DNA of 32,282 nt from Bremia lactucae (taxonomy: Eukaryota; Oomycota; Peronosporomycetes; Peronosporales; Peronosporaceae): the NCBI RefSeq assembly GCF_004359215.1, contig NC_090624.1:2546906-2579187 (forward strand). Direction: 5' to 3'. Both the position numbers and the translations under genes were made by a program. Shown piece by piece: positions 8,051-16,972 of this stretch. Below the pieces are notes generated by a model. The model was not told the DNA's origin. It was given only the letters and a program-made list of their open reading frames with translations, and searched no databases. Position 1 is the first letter of the stretch, and each line of letters begins with the position of its first letter.

Positions 8051-8440
8051 ATTTCGCTTCGTTCGCCGAACCCGCGTCAATATTGTGACTTAGATTACAC
8101 CTTCCATCATTTAAGGGAGGAGAGTGATCACAAACGATCCCGTCGGCTCGAGTTAGCGGTATGACCAAATGGAAAATTGTGCGCAAGTTGCGACTGATCA
8201 ACTGGCAAACGAACGGACGTATCACTCCCTTCAAAACGAGCTAGTGACAGCTCGTCAAAAGATATATTTCTTGGAAGGTGCATCGAGTGGATCGTCAGGT
8301 TCAAGAGAACCAGACTCTGTCCCGAGACTATCATTTTTTGGCTCGGAACCATCGGCCTTTGGCAGATGCCTTAAACTGTTCCGGGTAATTCAAAACCAGA
8401 AGAAGCCTAGTACTGATGGTACGGGCGGAGTAGCCCGACA
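8051..8440 (-). pseudogene. Element D integrase-chromodomain linker
   Basis: Sequence between the integrase core C-terminus and the chromodomain. Minus-strand traces such as FELPGTV, QSLVLLNLT, LARFEGSDTSVRLP and FLLPHNYYRIQVVKRFF (the last matching the family's proline-rich segment before the chromodomain) are spread over several frames. It includes the second copy of the 90 bp direct repeat (8176-8265). Confidence 0.6.
8176..8265. repeat. ~90 bp direct repeat, copy 2
   Basis: Partner of 7650-7737; shares GTGCGCAAGTTG, TGATCAACTGGC, CAAAA(T/C)GAGCT and GTGACAGCTCGTC. It lies on the integrase side of the chromodomain. Confidence 0.75.
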
Positions 8441-9030
8441 TAAAATGTAGTATGCGTACGCATCCTTTAAAGCAGCTCGATCGTTTACGCACTGCATTGG
8501 CAATATAGTATACAAAACAGGCCGATATTCATGGCTAATAACTTATTCCTGCCCATATCCGTCTCTTACATGTTTTGGTAGGTTCACCTTAGTAAATAGG
8601 ACTAAATCATTAACATTAAATGAAAAAATATCTGCTCTTCCTTTTGTCAGAGTTTCGTTTCTGTCGATCCTCTGCATCATCGAAGAAATCCTGTACGAAA
8701 CGGGCCACTGCTTCTCTAGCTAGCACGACGTTTCCTGCTGAATCTGTTTTGTTTTTGTCTTCAGTGCGACAGGTGTGAACTGCGGAGATATCGTTTTTCT
8801 GATTAGTAAGTGCATTTATTGTTGTGCGATACTGAGTCTTTCAGCATCATTGTTAAAGTCAGTAATAGCATTATCGTTCAATGTTGATCAAATTTACAGT
8901 GGTATCCTTCGGATTGACCTTAGGATCAATGCGTGATAAACAAGAGCAAGATTGTTCTTTGCTCGAGCGAGCTCTCCCCTTAAACAAAAGTTACTCTTAA
9001 ACTGGGTGGGTATGCGCTGATGGCGTAAGT
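8440..9030 (-). pseudogene. Element D integrase C-terminal domain
   Basis: The minus strand reads, from high to low: SLRVTF, KNNLALV-like tail (8885-9020, the reverse complement of 12660-12800), ISYRISS, DIFSFNVNDLVLF (8600-8640), VNLPKHV, then KLLAMNIGLFCILYCQC, YTIELL and RMRTHTTFYVGLL (8440-8550). These match the family pattern KLLPKxIGPFRVLxRxGNAYTIELPRRMRTHPTFYVGRL, the small barrel domain after the catalytic core. The catalytic core itself is absent; sequence jumps at about 9030 to RNase H. D-prime keeps the missing part. Confidence 0.85.
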
Positions 9031-9330
9031 GCGGTCTGACTCCTACGAGATAGACCCTAACTTAAGCCAGCGCAAATCTGATGGCAGCGAGTTTCTTGTC
9101 ATGCACTGAATAGTCTGTGTCATATTGCATTTACGAAAAGCCGATTGCAACATCGCTGGCGTCACAGATTACAGAAAATGGTCTGTCTTAATCCACAATC
9201 GCCAGGATTGGCGATTGCATCAAACTTTGCTTGATACCCTCAAATGAACGCTAGCAATTAGCGTTCCATGACCGCTTTACATTATTCTTCAACAAAGAAG
9301 AAAGATGTACTGTCATTTCGGCATAATTGC
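9031..9330 (-). pseudogene. Element D RNase H stub
   Basis: Minus-strand reading: FEGIKQSLMQSPILAIVD (9180-9255), RPFSVICDASDVAIG with the first catalytic Asp (9140-9185), YSVHDKKLAAIRFALA (9065-9115) and VRVYLVGVRP ending at the junction near 9030. The C-terminal half of RNase H, the zinc-binding domain and the integrase core are missing, compared with D-prime. Confidence 0.85.
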
Positions 9331-10063
9331 GGTAGTAATTGTGCTGATATTTGCAAAGCCAAAAACTTTCGAAATCCCTTTACATCGACTCTGGCATGGG
9401 CCAGTCGGTGATCTCTTGAACTTTCCGGATCAGGGCGTACACCGTGTTTACCCACGATGCACGCGAGAAGTTGAATACGCTTGCAGCGAATATACGCTTT
9501 TTGAGATCTGCACACAACTTGTGCTTACGCATAAGTGTAAGAGCCTTTCAGGAGTGGGTACGGTGTAATTCAATGTCCGACTTTCCGATCATGGCTATGC
9601 TTTTAACAAAGACGTCATTAAATAACTAGGTTTGAAATCCCGCACCGATCCTAGCAGATTAATTACGCATCTGTTAGATGTCGCAGGGCATTACTAAGTC
9701 CCTGTGGCATGACTAGCCACTCCCTTAGCAATCCGCTTGGGGTCCTTACCGCTGAAAATAGGATATCCTGTACACGCATAAGAATATGATAGAATCCAAT
9801 TATCAGATCCATTGACGAAATGATAGTATTAGTTGACATACCATCAATGATTAAGTCTTTTCGTGGTATCGCGTTGGAGCCGGTAACGTTGCAGCATTCA
9901 ATTTATTGAACGTATGCACAATCCGCCACCCTACTGTTGCTTTACGCACACAAAAAGTCGAAGAGATATGTGACGAGGTTGAATCTCTCACATGAGCTAC
10001 TGCTAAGCGATCGGCAAAGAATTTGATGATCGCAAATTCTTGTTCACGAAGCAATGTCCACAC
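9331..10063 (-). pseudogene. Element D reverse transcriptase, YxDD box broken
   Basis: Fingers: HVRDSTSSHISSTFCVRKATVGWRIVH (9905-9995), FNKLNAATLPAPTRYHEKT (9851-9910). Palm: SSMDLIIGFYHILMRVQDI with the first catalytic Asp present (9760-9815), TPSGLLREWLVMPQGLSNA (9685-9745). The YxDD box lies at 9612-9626: the reading goes from PSY straight into a shifted frame because the FDD codons have lost a base. The same loss is in D-prime (27426-27441). Thumb: HKLCADLKK, LACIVGKHGVRPDPE (9420-9480), DVKGFRKFLALQ, LHKYS-like remnant to 9331. Confidence 0.88.
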
Positions 10064-10508
10064 AGTGTTTCGAACCTGGTTTAGGTCGATTTCGTGTCGA
10101 GTTCCCTTATCCCCCTAAGCAACTCACAAAATAGGATTTAGGAAAGATATCCTTAACTTCGATCAAATCCTTAAATAGAGAATTTGTCTTCAAAGACTTC
10201 CAGGATTGGGACGTAACCGTTCAATCTAAGTCTTCTCGTCGAGGACATTCTCCTCCATCGATGAGCTGCTGAGAACCCGTTCGCTTCCAGGAAATACTAT
10301 TACCGATCGGTCACGTACTTGTAATCTGTGACAAGTATGTAGATCTGCTTAACTTTGCCACTTCGCAGTTCACGTAAGAACCGCTTCGGTTATAGCGCTG
10401 GCAATTAAGATATCTCCGAAATTTAATTCGGAGAGCTATCCGGTCAAATGTATAAGCGCCTACACTTGATCCGTTGCTTGATAAAACATTCTTTGTCTCA
10501 CTTTCCTC
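10064..10508 (-). pseudogene. Element D pre-RT linker
   Basis: Minus strand, high to low: SSVGAYTFDRIALRI (10420-10470), ELRSGKVKQIYILVTDYKY-like in shifted frames (10320-10380), VLSSSSMEENVLDEK (10230-10280), NSLFKDLIEVKDIFPK (10140-10185) and degraded ELPADRG-type sequence. At 10508 the sequence switches to the plus-strand protease of E. D-prime retains about 620 bp more at this point. Confidence 0.75.
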
Positions 10509-10740
10509 TCGCTACAAGATCGCAGGCTCATAATTATTAAGCGCAATATTCTTTTAACGATGATGACTGTGCGCCTAGCAACAGGCGCATCTGTAACAGT
10601 AATGAAGCGTGTTGTTGGTATCCAATACAGGTTAAAGGGTAAACAGTACGATGGTGATTTCATCGTACTGAATTTGGTGACAAATTTGACGTCATCCTAG
10701 AATTAATATGGCTTAGAAAGAAAGAGCCATTCATAAGCTG
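10508..10740 (+). pseudogene. Element E protease, N-terminus and active site missing
   Basis: Plus strand SLQDRR at 10509, then TMMTVRLATGASVTVMKRVVGIQYRLKGKQYDGDFIVLNLV to about 10690, the body of a retropepsin. The active-site motif VDCGAS, preserved in E-prime at 28550-28566, has been lost with the deletion that joins D to E. A perfect 10 bp hairpin (10644-10653 with 10661-10670) falls in the KQYDGDFIVL codons and is kept in E-prime. The expected ILGLPWL motif is absent. Confidence 0.82.
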
Positions 10741-10753
10741 GCTGCATCAAACC

Positions 10754-11650
10754 ATGACGATGCCTGTCTCTTATTTACCAAATGTCAAACAGATAAACAT
10801 CTTGGAGCATCCACAAACGTGTGGAAGTAAGAGGACAATGACAAGTAGTCATGCGTCCGAATGTCCTGCACAGAGCCGAGAGCCTGTGGCAGTAGACGGC
10901 GAGCTGACAGGAAGTCATGCGTCGCATAAACCGGCACAGTGCCAAGAGCCTGGTGCGGTTGGAAGGGGTGCGTTAGCCAGGAGTGCAACGGCACCCGCTT
11001 CCCAAAAATAGGTTGTGGTAACTCGAAGAACGAGTACCCGACAGATTAGGACGATCAAAGGCACGTCTAAACGAGTGACCTTTGGATCAGTCTCAAAAAT
11101 GAGGATGGGCCTTCGAACGAGGTGTTTGAGGCTGTCAAAGACGAAATTGCAGACGCATCCTCAGTTGGGGTGCTACGGCAAGTCTTAAAATCTGCCGAGG
11201 AGATAGTAAATCTCCCGGAGATGTCGTGGGATATGTTCCTTGCCGAATTAAAGGAAGGAGAGATCCACAAAATAGTCGCACCAGTTCCAGGAGAGAACTT
11301 GGTGGACTGTTGCTCGTCGTCCACAATGGACGAGAGCGTCCTAGAAACGGACAAAAAGAAGCGGTTCGCTGCTCAAGGCTGGGATGCCTTGAGAGACAGT
11401 CCGTTCTTTGAGGTTCTGTGTAAACATCGCGATGTGTTCCCAGAAGAAGTGCCGAGCCGCCTACCAGCAGATAGGGGCATCGGGCACGAGATAGACCTCG
11501 AACCTGGCACCACGTATTGTGTGACCAGGAAATGTCCGCTGCCGAAAGAGTAAGTCGATTATATCGATGAGTTCTTCAACAAGCGAGCCAATGCGGGACA
11601 TGTGCGTGAGAGCAAATCGCCTCACTGCAGCCCGACCTTTTGTGTGCGTA
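10754..11650 (+). pseudogene. Element E linker and pre-RT region
   Basis: Follows the protease. NILEHPQTCG (10795-10825) opens a Cys-rich linker; after a diverged part (10826-11060), the long frame 11122-11553 (143 residues) reads FEAVKDEIADASSVGVLRQV, EEIVNLPEMSWDMFLAEL, SSSTMDESVLETDKKKRFAAQGW, HRDVFPEEVPSRLPADRG, IDLEPGTTYCVTRK and ends at TAA. It continues in frame as YIDEFFNKRANAGHVRESKSPHCSPTFCVR to about 11650, the start of the RT fingers. Element I carries the same linker on the minus strand (17400-17790). The frame 11122-11553 is the longest clean pol-type frame in the left half. Confidence 0.85.
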
Positions 11651-11945
11651 GTCGAAGGCTACTCCCTTTTAAGGAGATTGGACGACGCTATAGAAACTCG
11701 CCGTATAAGTGATGATGCGTCAAAAGCGATATTTGGCATGTCCAACTTAGCTGGACGTGCCAAATCTTGGGCCTTGGGACTCATGCTTCACAACCCATAA
11801 GTCTTTGGGTTTGTATGAGGTCCTTAAGACCCACTCAGACAACCATTTGAGCCATCACGTGCCGAATTTAGGGCTCGAGTCGACCTCCTGGATTTGAAGC
11901 AAGGCAAGCGTGACCTTCACGCTTATACCCAGCATTTACCTAAGA
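11650..11945 (+). pseudogene. Element F Gag capsid segment
   Basis: Plus strand VVEGYSLLRRLDDAIETRRISDDASKAIFGMSNLAGRAKSWALGLML (11650-11795), then YEVLKTHSDNHLSHHV-like and KQGKRDLHAYTQH (11895-11935). This is Gag capsid (retrotransposon Gag domain). The reverse complement recurs in element J at 29560-29840. It follows RT-fingers codons of E directly, which is the wrong order for one element, and runs straight into integrase at about 11940. Confidence 0.85.
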
Positions 11946-12825
11946 AATCTATCCCAACAATCCTTAAAGGGATTGTCGAACTTGTGTCGACCCTTAACAG
12001 ATCGAACACATCGATCTACAACACGCAATGGCTTATAAGCGGCCATCGTGGACGCGAAAAGACCTATCTCACGATAAGTCGCGACATCTACTGGGCACGC
12101 CAGTATGAGTCCGTCCGCAAGTACATACGTGCTTGCGAAGTTTTCAAATGGGTGAAGCTTAGTGCTTCACCCGTGCTCCGTTACAACCACTGCCTGTTCC
12201 GGCAGAGTGTTGGCATACCGTATCTGCGGACTTCGTCTTCAGATTTCCAGACGTTGATACCAAGAATATTGGTTCTTGTATTTGTTGAACGTTTCAGCCA
12301 AATATATCATCTTGCTGCAGTCCCGGAGTCGATCATAGCTATAAGCTGTGCTCGTGTCTTTGTTGACACGATATTTTGACTCCATGGGTTACCCCGTGAA
12401 CTGGTTTTAGATCGAAACCCCAGATTCACAGCAGAGGTTTGCATTGTGTGTTTAAATAACTTGGAACACAGTTGAAGGTGTCAACTTCTGACCATCCTGA
12501 AGCAGATGGTCAGACAGAACGTGCAAATCGCATCCTCAAAGAGATAATTCGCTGATACGTTTACTCCTTTACGAGTTGGAGCGAGTTCTTGCCGATGGTA
12601 GAATTTGCCATCAATAATATAGTGCATGCTTCTACGAAGCGAAAACCGTATTTTGTGAACGGCTTACGCCATCAGCGCATACCCACCCAGTTTAAAAGTA
12701 ACTTTTGTTTAAGGGGAGAGCTCACTCGAGCAAAGAACAATCTTGCTCTTGTTTATCACGCATTGATCCTAAGGTCAATGCGAAGGATACCACTGTAAAT
12801 TTGATCAACAACCATTGAAGAATTC
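11945..12825 (+). pseudogene. Element F integrase
   Basis: Plus strand: RNLSQQSLKGL-type start, NTQWLISGHRGREKTYLTI (12020-12080, zinc-binding His), IRACEVF (12125-12145; the second Cys is Phe), then ADFVFRFPDVDTKNIG (12225-12270), FVERFSQIYHLAAVPESI, VFVDTIF, LHGLPRELVLDRNPRFTAEV (12385-12440), STSDHPEADGQTERANRIL (12483-12540), FTSWSEFLPMVEFAINNIVHASTK (12568-12640), NGLRHQRIPTQFKSN. The triad Asp, Asp, Glu is intact, but a frameshift after NIG, TGA at 12377 and TGA near 12553 disable it. The reverse complement is present as D-prime integrase (25690-26456). Confidence 0.9.
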
Positions 12826-13020
12826 AAGTGATAAAAAGCGTTTCGAAATGAACGCATCTCGAATCACCGTGTTGTGGAAGGACTGAACGAGTCACCTCGT
12901 TCGTTGGCAAGGATATCCACACTCGCATAATAGTTGGGAACCTCGTTCTTAACTGATCATGTACGTACCGGGTCTCGTCTTGCAGTACGACGAGACCCAT
13001 CCTCCTCAACAGAAGGTCCT
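12826..13020 (+). pseudogene. Element F chromodomain
   Basis: Plus strand: ERISNHRVVEGL (12850-12885) then shifted TSHLVRWQGYPHSHNSWEPRS and LIMYVPGLVLQYDETHPPQQK to 13015. It follows F integrase in the expected place, though the C-terminal barrel and linker seen in D are absent. It is inverted relative to the D and D-prime chromodomains and carries the same frameshift. Confidence 0.85.
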
Positions 13021-13650
13021 TTGGAGAACGAGCGTTTCCCGCGCTCGTATAAGGGTTTGAGGTCCAGGATTACTTCCAGAGTAATGTTATCGTTAAGTTA
13101 ACGTGAGCCAACGGGAGAGGGACCGCGAAACGGGGCGGTTTGCTCCCGAAAACAAGCCTTGGTTGCCCTCAAAGGGCAACCAAACTCGTTGGTCTGGTAT
13201 GGCCAACGATCGACTCATCCAGGTTTCACAAGCTTGGAGAGGACGAAACGGAATTTTTCATCGATGCCTTTTTCCGGCATCGGTAGTCACATAGATGCCG
13301 GCAAAGGATGTCACTCCTTTGTTTCAAGCTTGTGAAGCACGTGCAAAGCATAGACCGCTAGGCCTGGCTCGACAACCTTGATGCTTTATGCGACCAGTTC
13401 AAAAAAAGGACGTAGTTGGCGCATGCGACAACCTGCACCATTATCGAGAGAGGCAGGGTTACCTTGCATCTAGTGTGTAGGCGCATGCCCATGCTGTTTA
13501 CGGGTGCAGGTCATGCCCCCAAGGAGGCATACTCATTTAAGGATCCTCATTGGTGAACGCTCATCTTTCACGAGATGCGCCCCGTCCCTGTTTATGCATA
13601 CTAGCACCACCAGCAGCAAGCTTACGAAATATTTTTTACGATCACTTCGC
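13021..13650. other. Unrecognised stretch with several inverted repeats
   Basis: No domain is recognised on either strand. Open frames of about 60 residues exist on both (for example 13103-13294 plus, rich in Arg, Trp and Gln). The sequence is notable for hairpins: 13159-13169 with 13173-13183 (perfect 11 bp), CGTTGG/CCAACG at 13188-13209, CGATGCC/GGCATCG near 13261-13281, and a 12 bp inverted pair TTCACAAGCTTG near 13225 with CAAGCTTGTGAA near 13324. Confidence 0.5.
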
Positions 13651-13652
13651 TC

Positions 13653-13946
13653 CTAGTGATGCATACTGACATCACTAGAGTTATCGTCGTCGATGGAGTC
13701 ATCACGAGATGACTTTGCGCCCAAAACGTATGACGAAGTGTCCAACAGCATCTTCATCACCTCTTTGGTTGTCACGCTAGAACCTGTAGCCTTAACGGCT
13801 GTGGCCCCGGTTAATCCGAAGGCCTTGACAGTTGCCACCGAGTCGGGCGATGAAGCCGACACGGCCCAGTCACCTACAATGGTAGTAGCAGGTGTCGCCT
13901 GCCCTTGCCTGACCTCCTTAAAAGGATGGAGAATGGGTTTGGTCAA
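13653..13946 (-). CDS. Unrecognised 97-residue minus-strand frame
   Basis: Starts MTKPILHPFKEVRQGQ and has an acidic C-terminus (DDSIDDDNSSDVSMHH). I do not recognise it. The composition, Ser/Thr/Ala/Asp-rich with an acidic tail, could be a retroelement Gag or linker piece. It sits just downstream, on the same strand, of RNase H remnant G. It may be a chance frame: a plus-strand frame of similar length (13693-14016) overlaps it. Confidence 0.25.
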   Translation of the reverse strand: MTKPILHPFKEVRQGQATPATTIVGDWAVSASSPDSVATVKAFGLTGATAVKATGSSVTTKEVMKMLLDTSSYVLGAKSSRDDSIDDDNSSDVSMHH

Positions 13947-13999
13947 AAAAATAAGTAGATGCTTAGATGCCCAATCAATGGTGTACCAGGGTGCTCATG

Positions 14000-14520
14000 A
14001 GGTATCTTTAACTTGAGATTCGCTCATGAGGGGCATAGATTCTGAACGGACCACACGATGCCATAACATACCATCGCTGCAGCTGAAGCGCCTTAGCTAA
14101 GCCTTCAGATGAGACGGGAGGGAGACCTATCGTCCACCGTAGGAAGCTAACAGCAGGCAACATATTCGTCCCGACTGTAGCTTTCTTTGGCTTCGGAGGC
14201 CATTGAGTTCGTCGCGAGGTGGGTCTTCATGGCTACAAATGTTGACGACTCAACTTGTACCTTAGACCGAGACACATTTTCCTGGTGTCTTGCCTCAAAG
14301 TCTGGTCTACGCGATAGCGCTCCAGCCAAGACATTCGACTTACCCGGCTTGTAACCGACTTTTTAATTTACTTAGAATGAATGTAAGCCATCTCACCATG
14401 CTAGACGAGAGGTGGGGTGAGTTTATTGCGATCCACAGTGTAGCGCGATCCCTATGAATCACAAATAGTTCGGTGCCCCAAATAGGCGCACTTGAAACTT
14501 AATTAGAGCATATTTTACTG
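14000..14520 (-). pseudogene. Element G RNase H end and start of integrase linker
   Basis: Minus strand: FVIHRDRATLWIAINSPHLSSSMVRWLT (14395-14475), a shift, YKPGKSNVLAGALSRRPDFEARHQENV (14270-14355), continuing open to 14147 with VESSTFVAMK. The family motif is YKPGKxNVLADALSRRPD; Asp is replaced by Gly here. Below 14147, ALAKALQLQRWYVM-like sequence matches the region before the integrase zinc-binding domain. The element is lost below about 14000. Confidence 0.78.
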
Positions 14521-14689
14521 ATAGTAGCTCCTTGGTATGCACAGTGTTAGTCAGTTATGCGGCTTCTAAAAGACGGACTGATAAGAAATGACACCGTCGA
14601 CGCCGAACTGGTTGCATCGCAGACGACGCTTAAAGGTCTTATCTGCGTCTGGCTACGCCAAGACCGGTGCCTCAACAAGATAATAGTTC

Positions 14690-15330
14690 ACAGATGTGAA
14701 TGGGCCGTGAAAATACATTCGTACGAGTTTCAGAGGAATTCTAGCGGCCACACCCATACCTATGATATTTGGCCAACTTTATTCGCCCCTGCGAACTGTG
14801 CTATCGCATAAAGCCTGCAACATCATATAACTATAAACAGGTTATCACACCGTCCACCAGTGCGCCATTGCAGGTGCTGCCGCGCCACTATGTAGCACTT
14901 CGATCTCAGACAAGGAGACAACTCTATCAATCCTGCATCATGTGTACCGTCTTCACGGGTTCTCGAGTCCATAATATCGGACGGGGATCCACGTTATACG
15001 TCAGCGTTTTGGCGCTATGTGTTTAAGCTGCTGGGTACATGTCTACAATCGATCACCCTTAGACTGATGGCCAAATGGAACGTGCCAATCGTGTTGTGGC
15101 GGATGTATTGCTTACAATAGCGGCTCCCAAAGAATGGAGCAAGCAATTGCCTTTCGTGAAGTTTGGTATACGAAACATGTCAGTGTCCACGCCGAGACAC
15201 CTTTTTATATAAACGTAGTGCACCATACTCACAGGCCAGTCTCGTTTGTGCGTAGCCCGAGTCTTAGTGGGGCACGACCGGGATCGGGAAACACGACCAA
15301 GTGCTTCTCCCTGACCCTTCCATGAACGTT
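14690..15330 (+). pseudogene. Element H integrase
   Basis: Plus strand: IRPCELCYRIKPATSYNYKQ (14780-14842, the CxxC of the zinc-binding domain), a core in poor condition (SAPLQVLP), FTGSRVHNIG then FWRYVFKLLGT-like sequence near 15015, DHP-stop-TDGQMERANRVVADVLL (15050-15118) with the catalytic Glu retained and Gln turned into TAG, PKEWSKQLPFVKF, then STPRHLFI or, in the other frame, HAETPFYIN, and PVSFVRSPSLSGARPGS to 15300. It differs in wording from F and D-prime integrases, so it is another Ty3/gypsy lineage. It is separated from G, which lies on the other strand. Confidence 0.85.
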
Positions 15331-15960
15331 TGGTGCAATACTATTATGTGCATCTAGAGCAGCGCTCTTTAGGAGCGATGCACTGGTTCCATCGGAATAA
15401 AGCATTCGGATGGATGTATATCTTTTTATGGATAAGAGTTCTGAACATTACTTTATAAAGTAATATTCTCCAAATATTATCTACCTTTTAGATAATATAT
15501 TAGTTAACAACCTTTAAGTGTTAATTTCATGTAACAATTCACCCCGATACATAACCTCCCTTAAACGACAATCACTCTGACTGTCATTGGATCGGCTATC
15601 TGACGTTGGCATATCACTGACCGCATCAGTGGTATGCCAACGTCAGACAGCCGTGTTCAATACGGCTAAATGTGACACCGAATGGATACTTTTACGTGCC
15701 GTCAGGGGAAATCTAAGATCAGGCTCATCTGCGCCAGATCCATTGTGTATGATGGTCTGAACGACAGGTGTTGTGGTTCTGCCCAACTGAGAAGCAGCTG
15801 CTCATGCAATGGCAGAGCTCTAATGAATGGTCGCTGTGCTAGCTAACGCAGACGACGAGAAAGTTGCTTAGGTTGACGTTAGCCAAGTTGGCTTTTGAAA
15901 CGTTCGGCGTCTCCATGTTAGGAGCAGTGGGTGTAGTTTGGATAGGCAATAAAGCGCCAT
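15331..15960. other. AT-rich, hairpin-containing LTR-like region
   Basis: No coding signal. Holds ATTACTTTATAAAGTAAT, a perfect 18 bp palindrome near 15450; ATATTATCT/AGATAATAT near 15476-15500; and a long hairpin at 15593-15653. The position directly after H integrase suggests a 3' LTR of H, but I cannot define its ends and there is no second copy in the window to prove it. Confidence 0.35.
15593..15653. repeat. 61 nt hairpin, 28 bp arms with 2 mismatches
   Basis: Arms 15593-15620 and 15626-15653, loop CCGCA. The core TCTGACGTTGGCAT/ATGCCAACGTCAGA is perfect. No T-tract follows on either strand, so it is not a bacterial-type terminator. Confidence 0.9.
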
Positions 15961-16236
15961 CACCCTTCCCCTATTAGCTCGCTGTGCTCACCACCACTAT
16001 GAGATGACGGCAGCGCAGTCGACTCGTTGTAGTAAACAATGAGCGACGCAGTACACACTCACTGCGCAAGTGAGATGGATCGTTCAGCTTAGTTAACAGT
16101 GCGACAGCAGCATCTGTCGGTGTTGCAATTGTGGCACCAGGCGCCGGAGGCTTTTTATCGCTGCGCGTGCGTTTAGTGCGTGGTTGTATGAGTGTCACTG
16201 CAGACGACCTATCAGCTTTACCCTTTTAGGTGGCAT
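15960..16236 (-). pseudogene. Gag N-terminus of an MPPK-type element
   Basis: The minus strand starts ATG CCA CCT AAA AGG at 16236 (MPPKR), hits a stop, then in a shifted frame reads IQPRTKRTRSDKKPPAPGATIATPTDAAVALLTKLNDPSH (16065-16190) and, shifted again, PSLIVYYNESTALPSSHS. This is the same protein as the Gag start of element K (31846-32282: TQPRTKRTR, LNDPSHFNSEDVDPSLIVDYNEL). No matching LTR lies upstream; the LTR fragment at 16395-16654 belongs to the J family. Confidence 0.75.
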
Positions 16237-16394
16237 GTCAAGCGCCGCATAATGTCACCTGGGTAGATGCACACACTGGTCGCTAAATAAGTGGTTGAAT
16301 GGTCTTAAGCGGCGCGACGTAAGCGGCTCACCGTCCCACTTTTAACCTGTTGGCGATCTTACAAAATGTAAAATTCATTCTTTCAGCGGAGTAA
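16237..16394. other. Spacer between Gag start and LTR fragment
   Basis: Would be the leader of the Gag on the minus strand. Contains no clear primer-binding site or coding signal. Confidence 0.35.
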
Positions 16395-16654
16395 TAACAG
16401 GCTGTATATGGCGCCTACATGCGCACCGCACAATCGTGTCTTATGATATTTGACGGCGTTGATTCAAACTCAAATCAACAATCAATACAGCTAATGTCAA
16501 TATTACTAAATTCAGTAATACTGGAACTATTAAGTCAAAATTAATAAAGATGATAATTTTGTACTTCTTTATTATTTTTCCTCTCGTACAACATAATATT
16601 TAATTATTACTACTCCAAGGAAATAATATTTATGTAACGAGAAACTCCGTAACA
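16395..16654 (-). mobile_element. Truncated LTR, J family
   Basis: Aligns with 30490-30753 and 22583-22819: shared blocks include CAATCGTGTCTT, GACGG(C/G)GTTGATT, AATGTCAATATTAC, AAAATTAAT(A/G)AAGAT and a terminal TAACG..CTCCGTAACA. The end at 16654 corresponds to the LTR 5' end on the minus strand. The other half of the LTR is missing. Confidence 0.65.
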
Positions 16655-16813
16655 CCACCCCTTCCTAAACCAACAGTCACAATTGTCAATGCTGTGGAGT
16701 GACATAGAAATACTATTATGTCTTTCCCTGTAAATTATTTTTGCATCATTGTTTTTTTATTTGATACTCCAATTTAGGGCATTATTAATTTGCTCATATC
16801 AATTCGTTTGCAC

Positions 16814-16972
16814 ATGGTATCAACACCCGTGCGCGTTGCCTGTGAGGCAGCAAAGCTGGCAGCTGCACGGCTTAATGCAGCTATTAGCGATGCAAATGTT
16901 TCAGTAGATGCTGATGCGTCTACTGCGGAAAAAAGTCACCTCCAACTCCAAATAGAGGTGACTGGTATGTAA
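16814..16972 (+). pseudogene. Alanine-rich coding-like remnant, unidentified
   Basis: Frame from ATG 16814: RVACEAAKLAAARLNAAISD, then DADASTAEKSHLQLQIEVTGM and TAA. In the next frame the sequence goes on as KKAQAPAYEEVRVTADDTVF to about 17030, so a single frameshift seems to split a longer helical, Ala-rich protein. I do not recognise the family. It lies between a J-family LTR and the end of element I. It could be a Gag N-terminus or a host gene piece. Confidence 0.4.

Noticed and set aside
7839..8051. Conserved plus-strand frame starting MGLVVLQDKTRYVHDQ, repeated at 24539-24787 and inverted at 12824-13009, looking like a novel conserved protein
   Set aside because: The opposite strand encodes a chromodomain (LVRWREYPHSHNSWEP, DVSGLVLQYDETH) in all three copies, in the right place after integrase. 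The plus-strand frame is its antisense shadow; similarity among copies follows from DNA identity.
8169..8450. Plus-strand frame MENCAQVATDQLANERT with coiled-coil look, considered as a Gag N-terminus (also at 24868-25149)
   Set aside because: The minus strand reads continuously from the integrase C-terminal barrel (TIELL, RMRTHTTFYVGLL) through the linker to the chromodomain; the Gag-like frame is antisense.
13159..13183. Stem-loop considered as a transcription terminator
   Set aside because: The sequence is eukaryotic in character and no T-tract follows; kept only as part of an inverted-repeat cluster.
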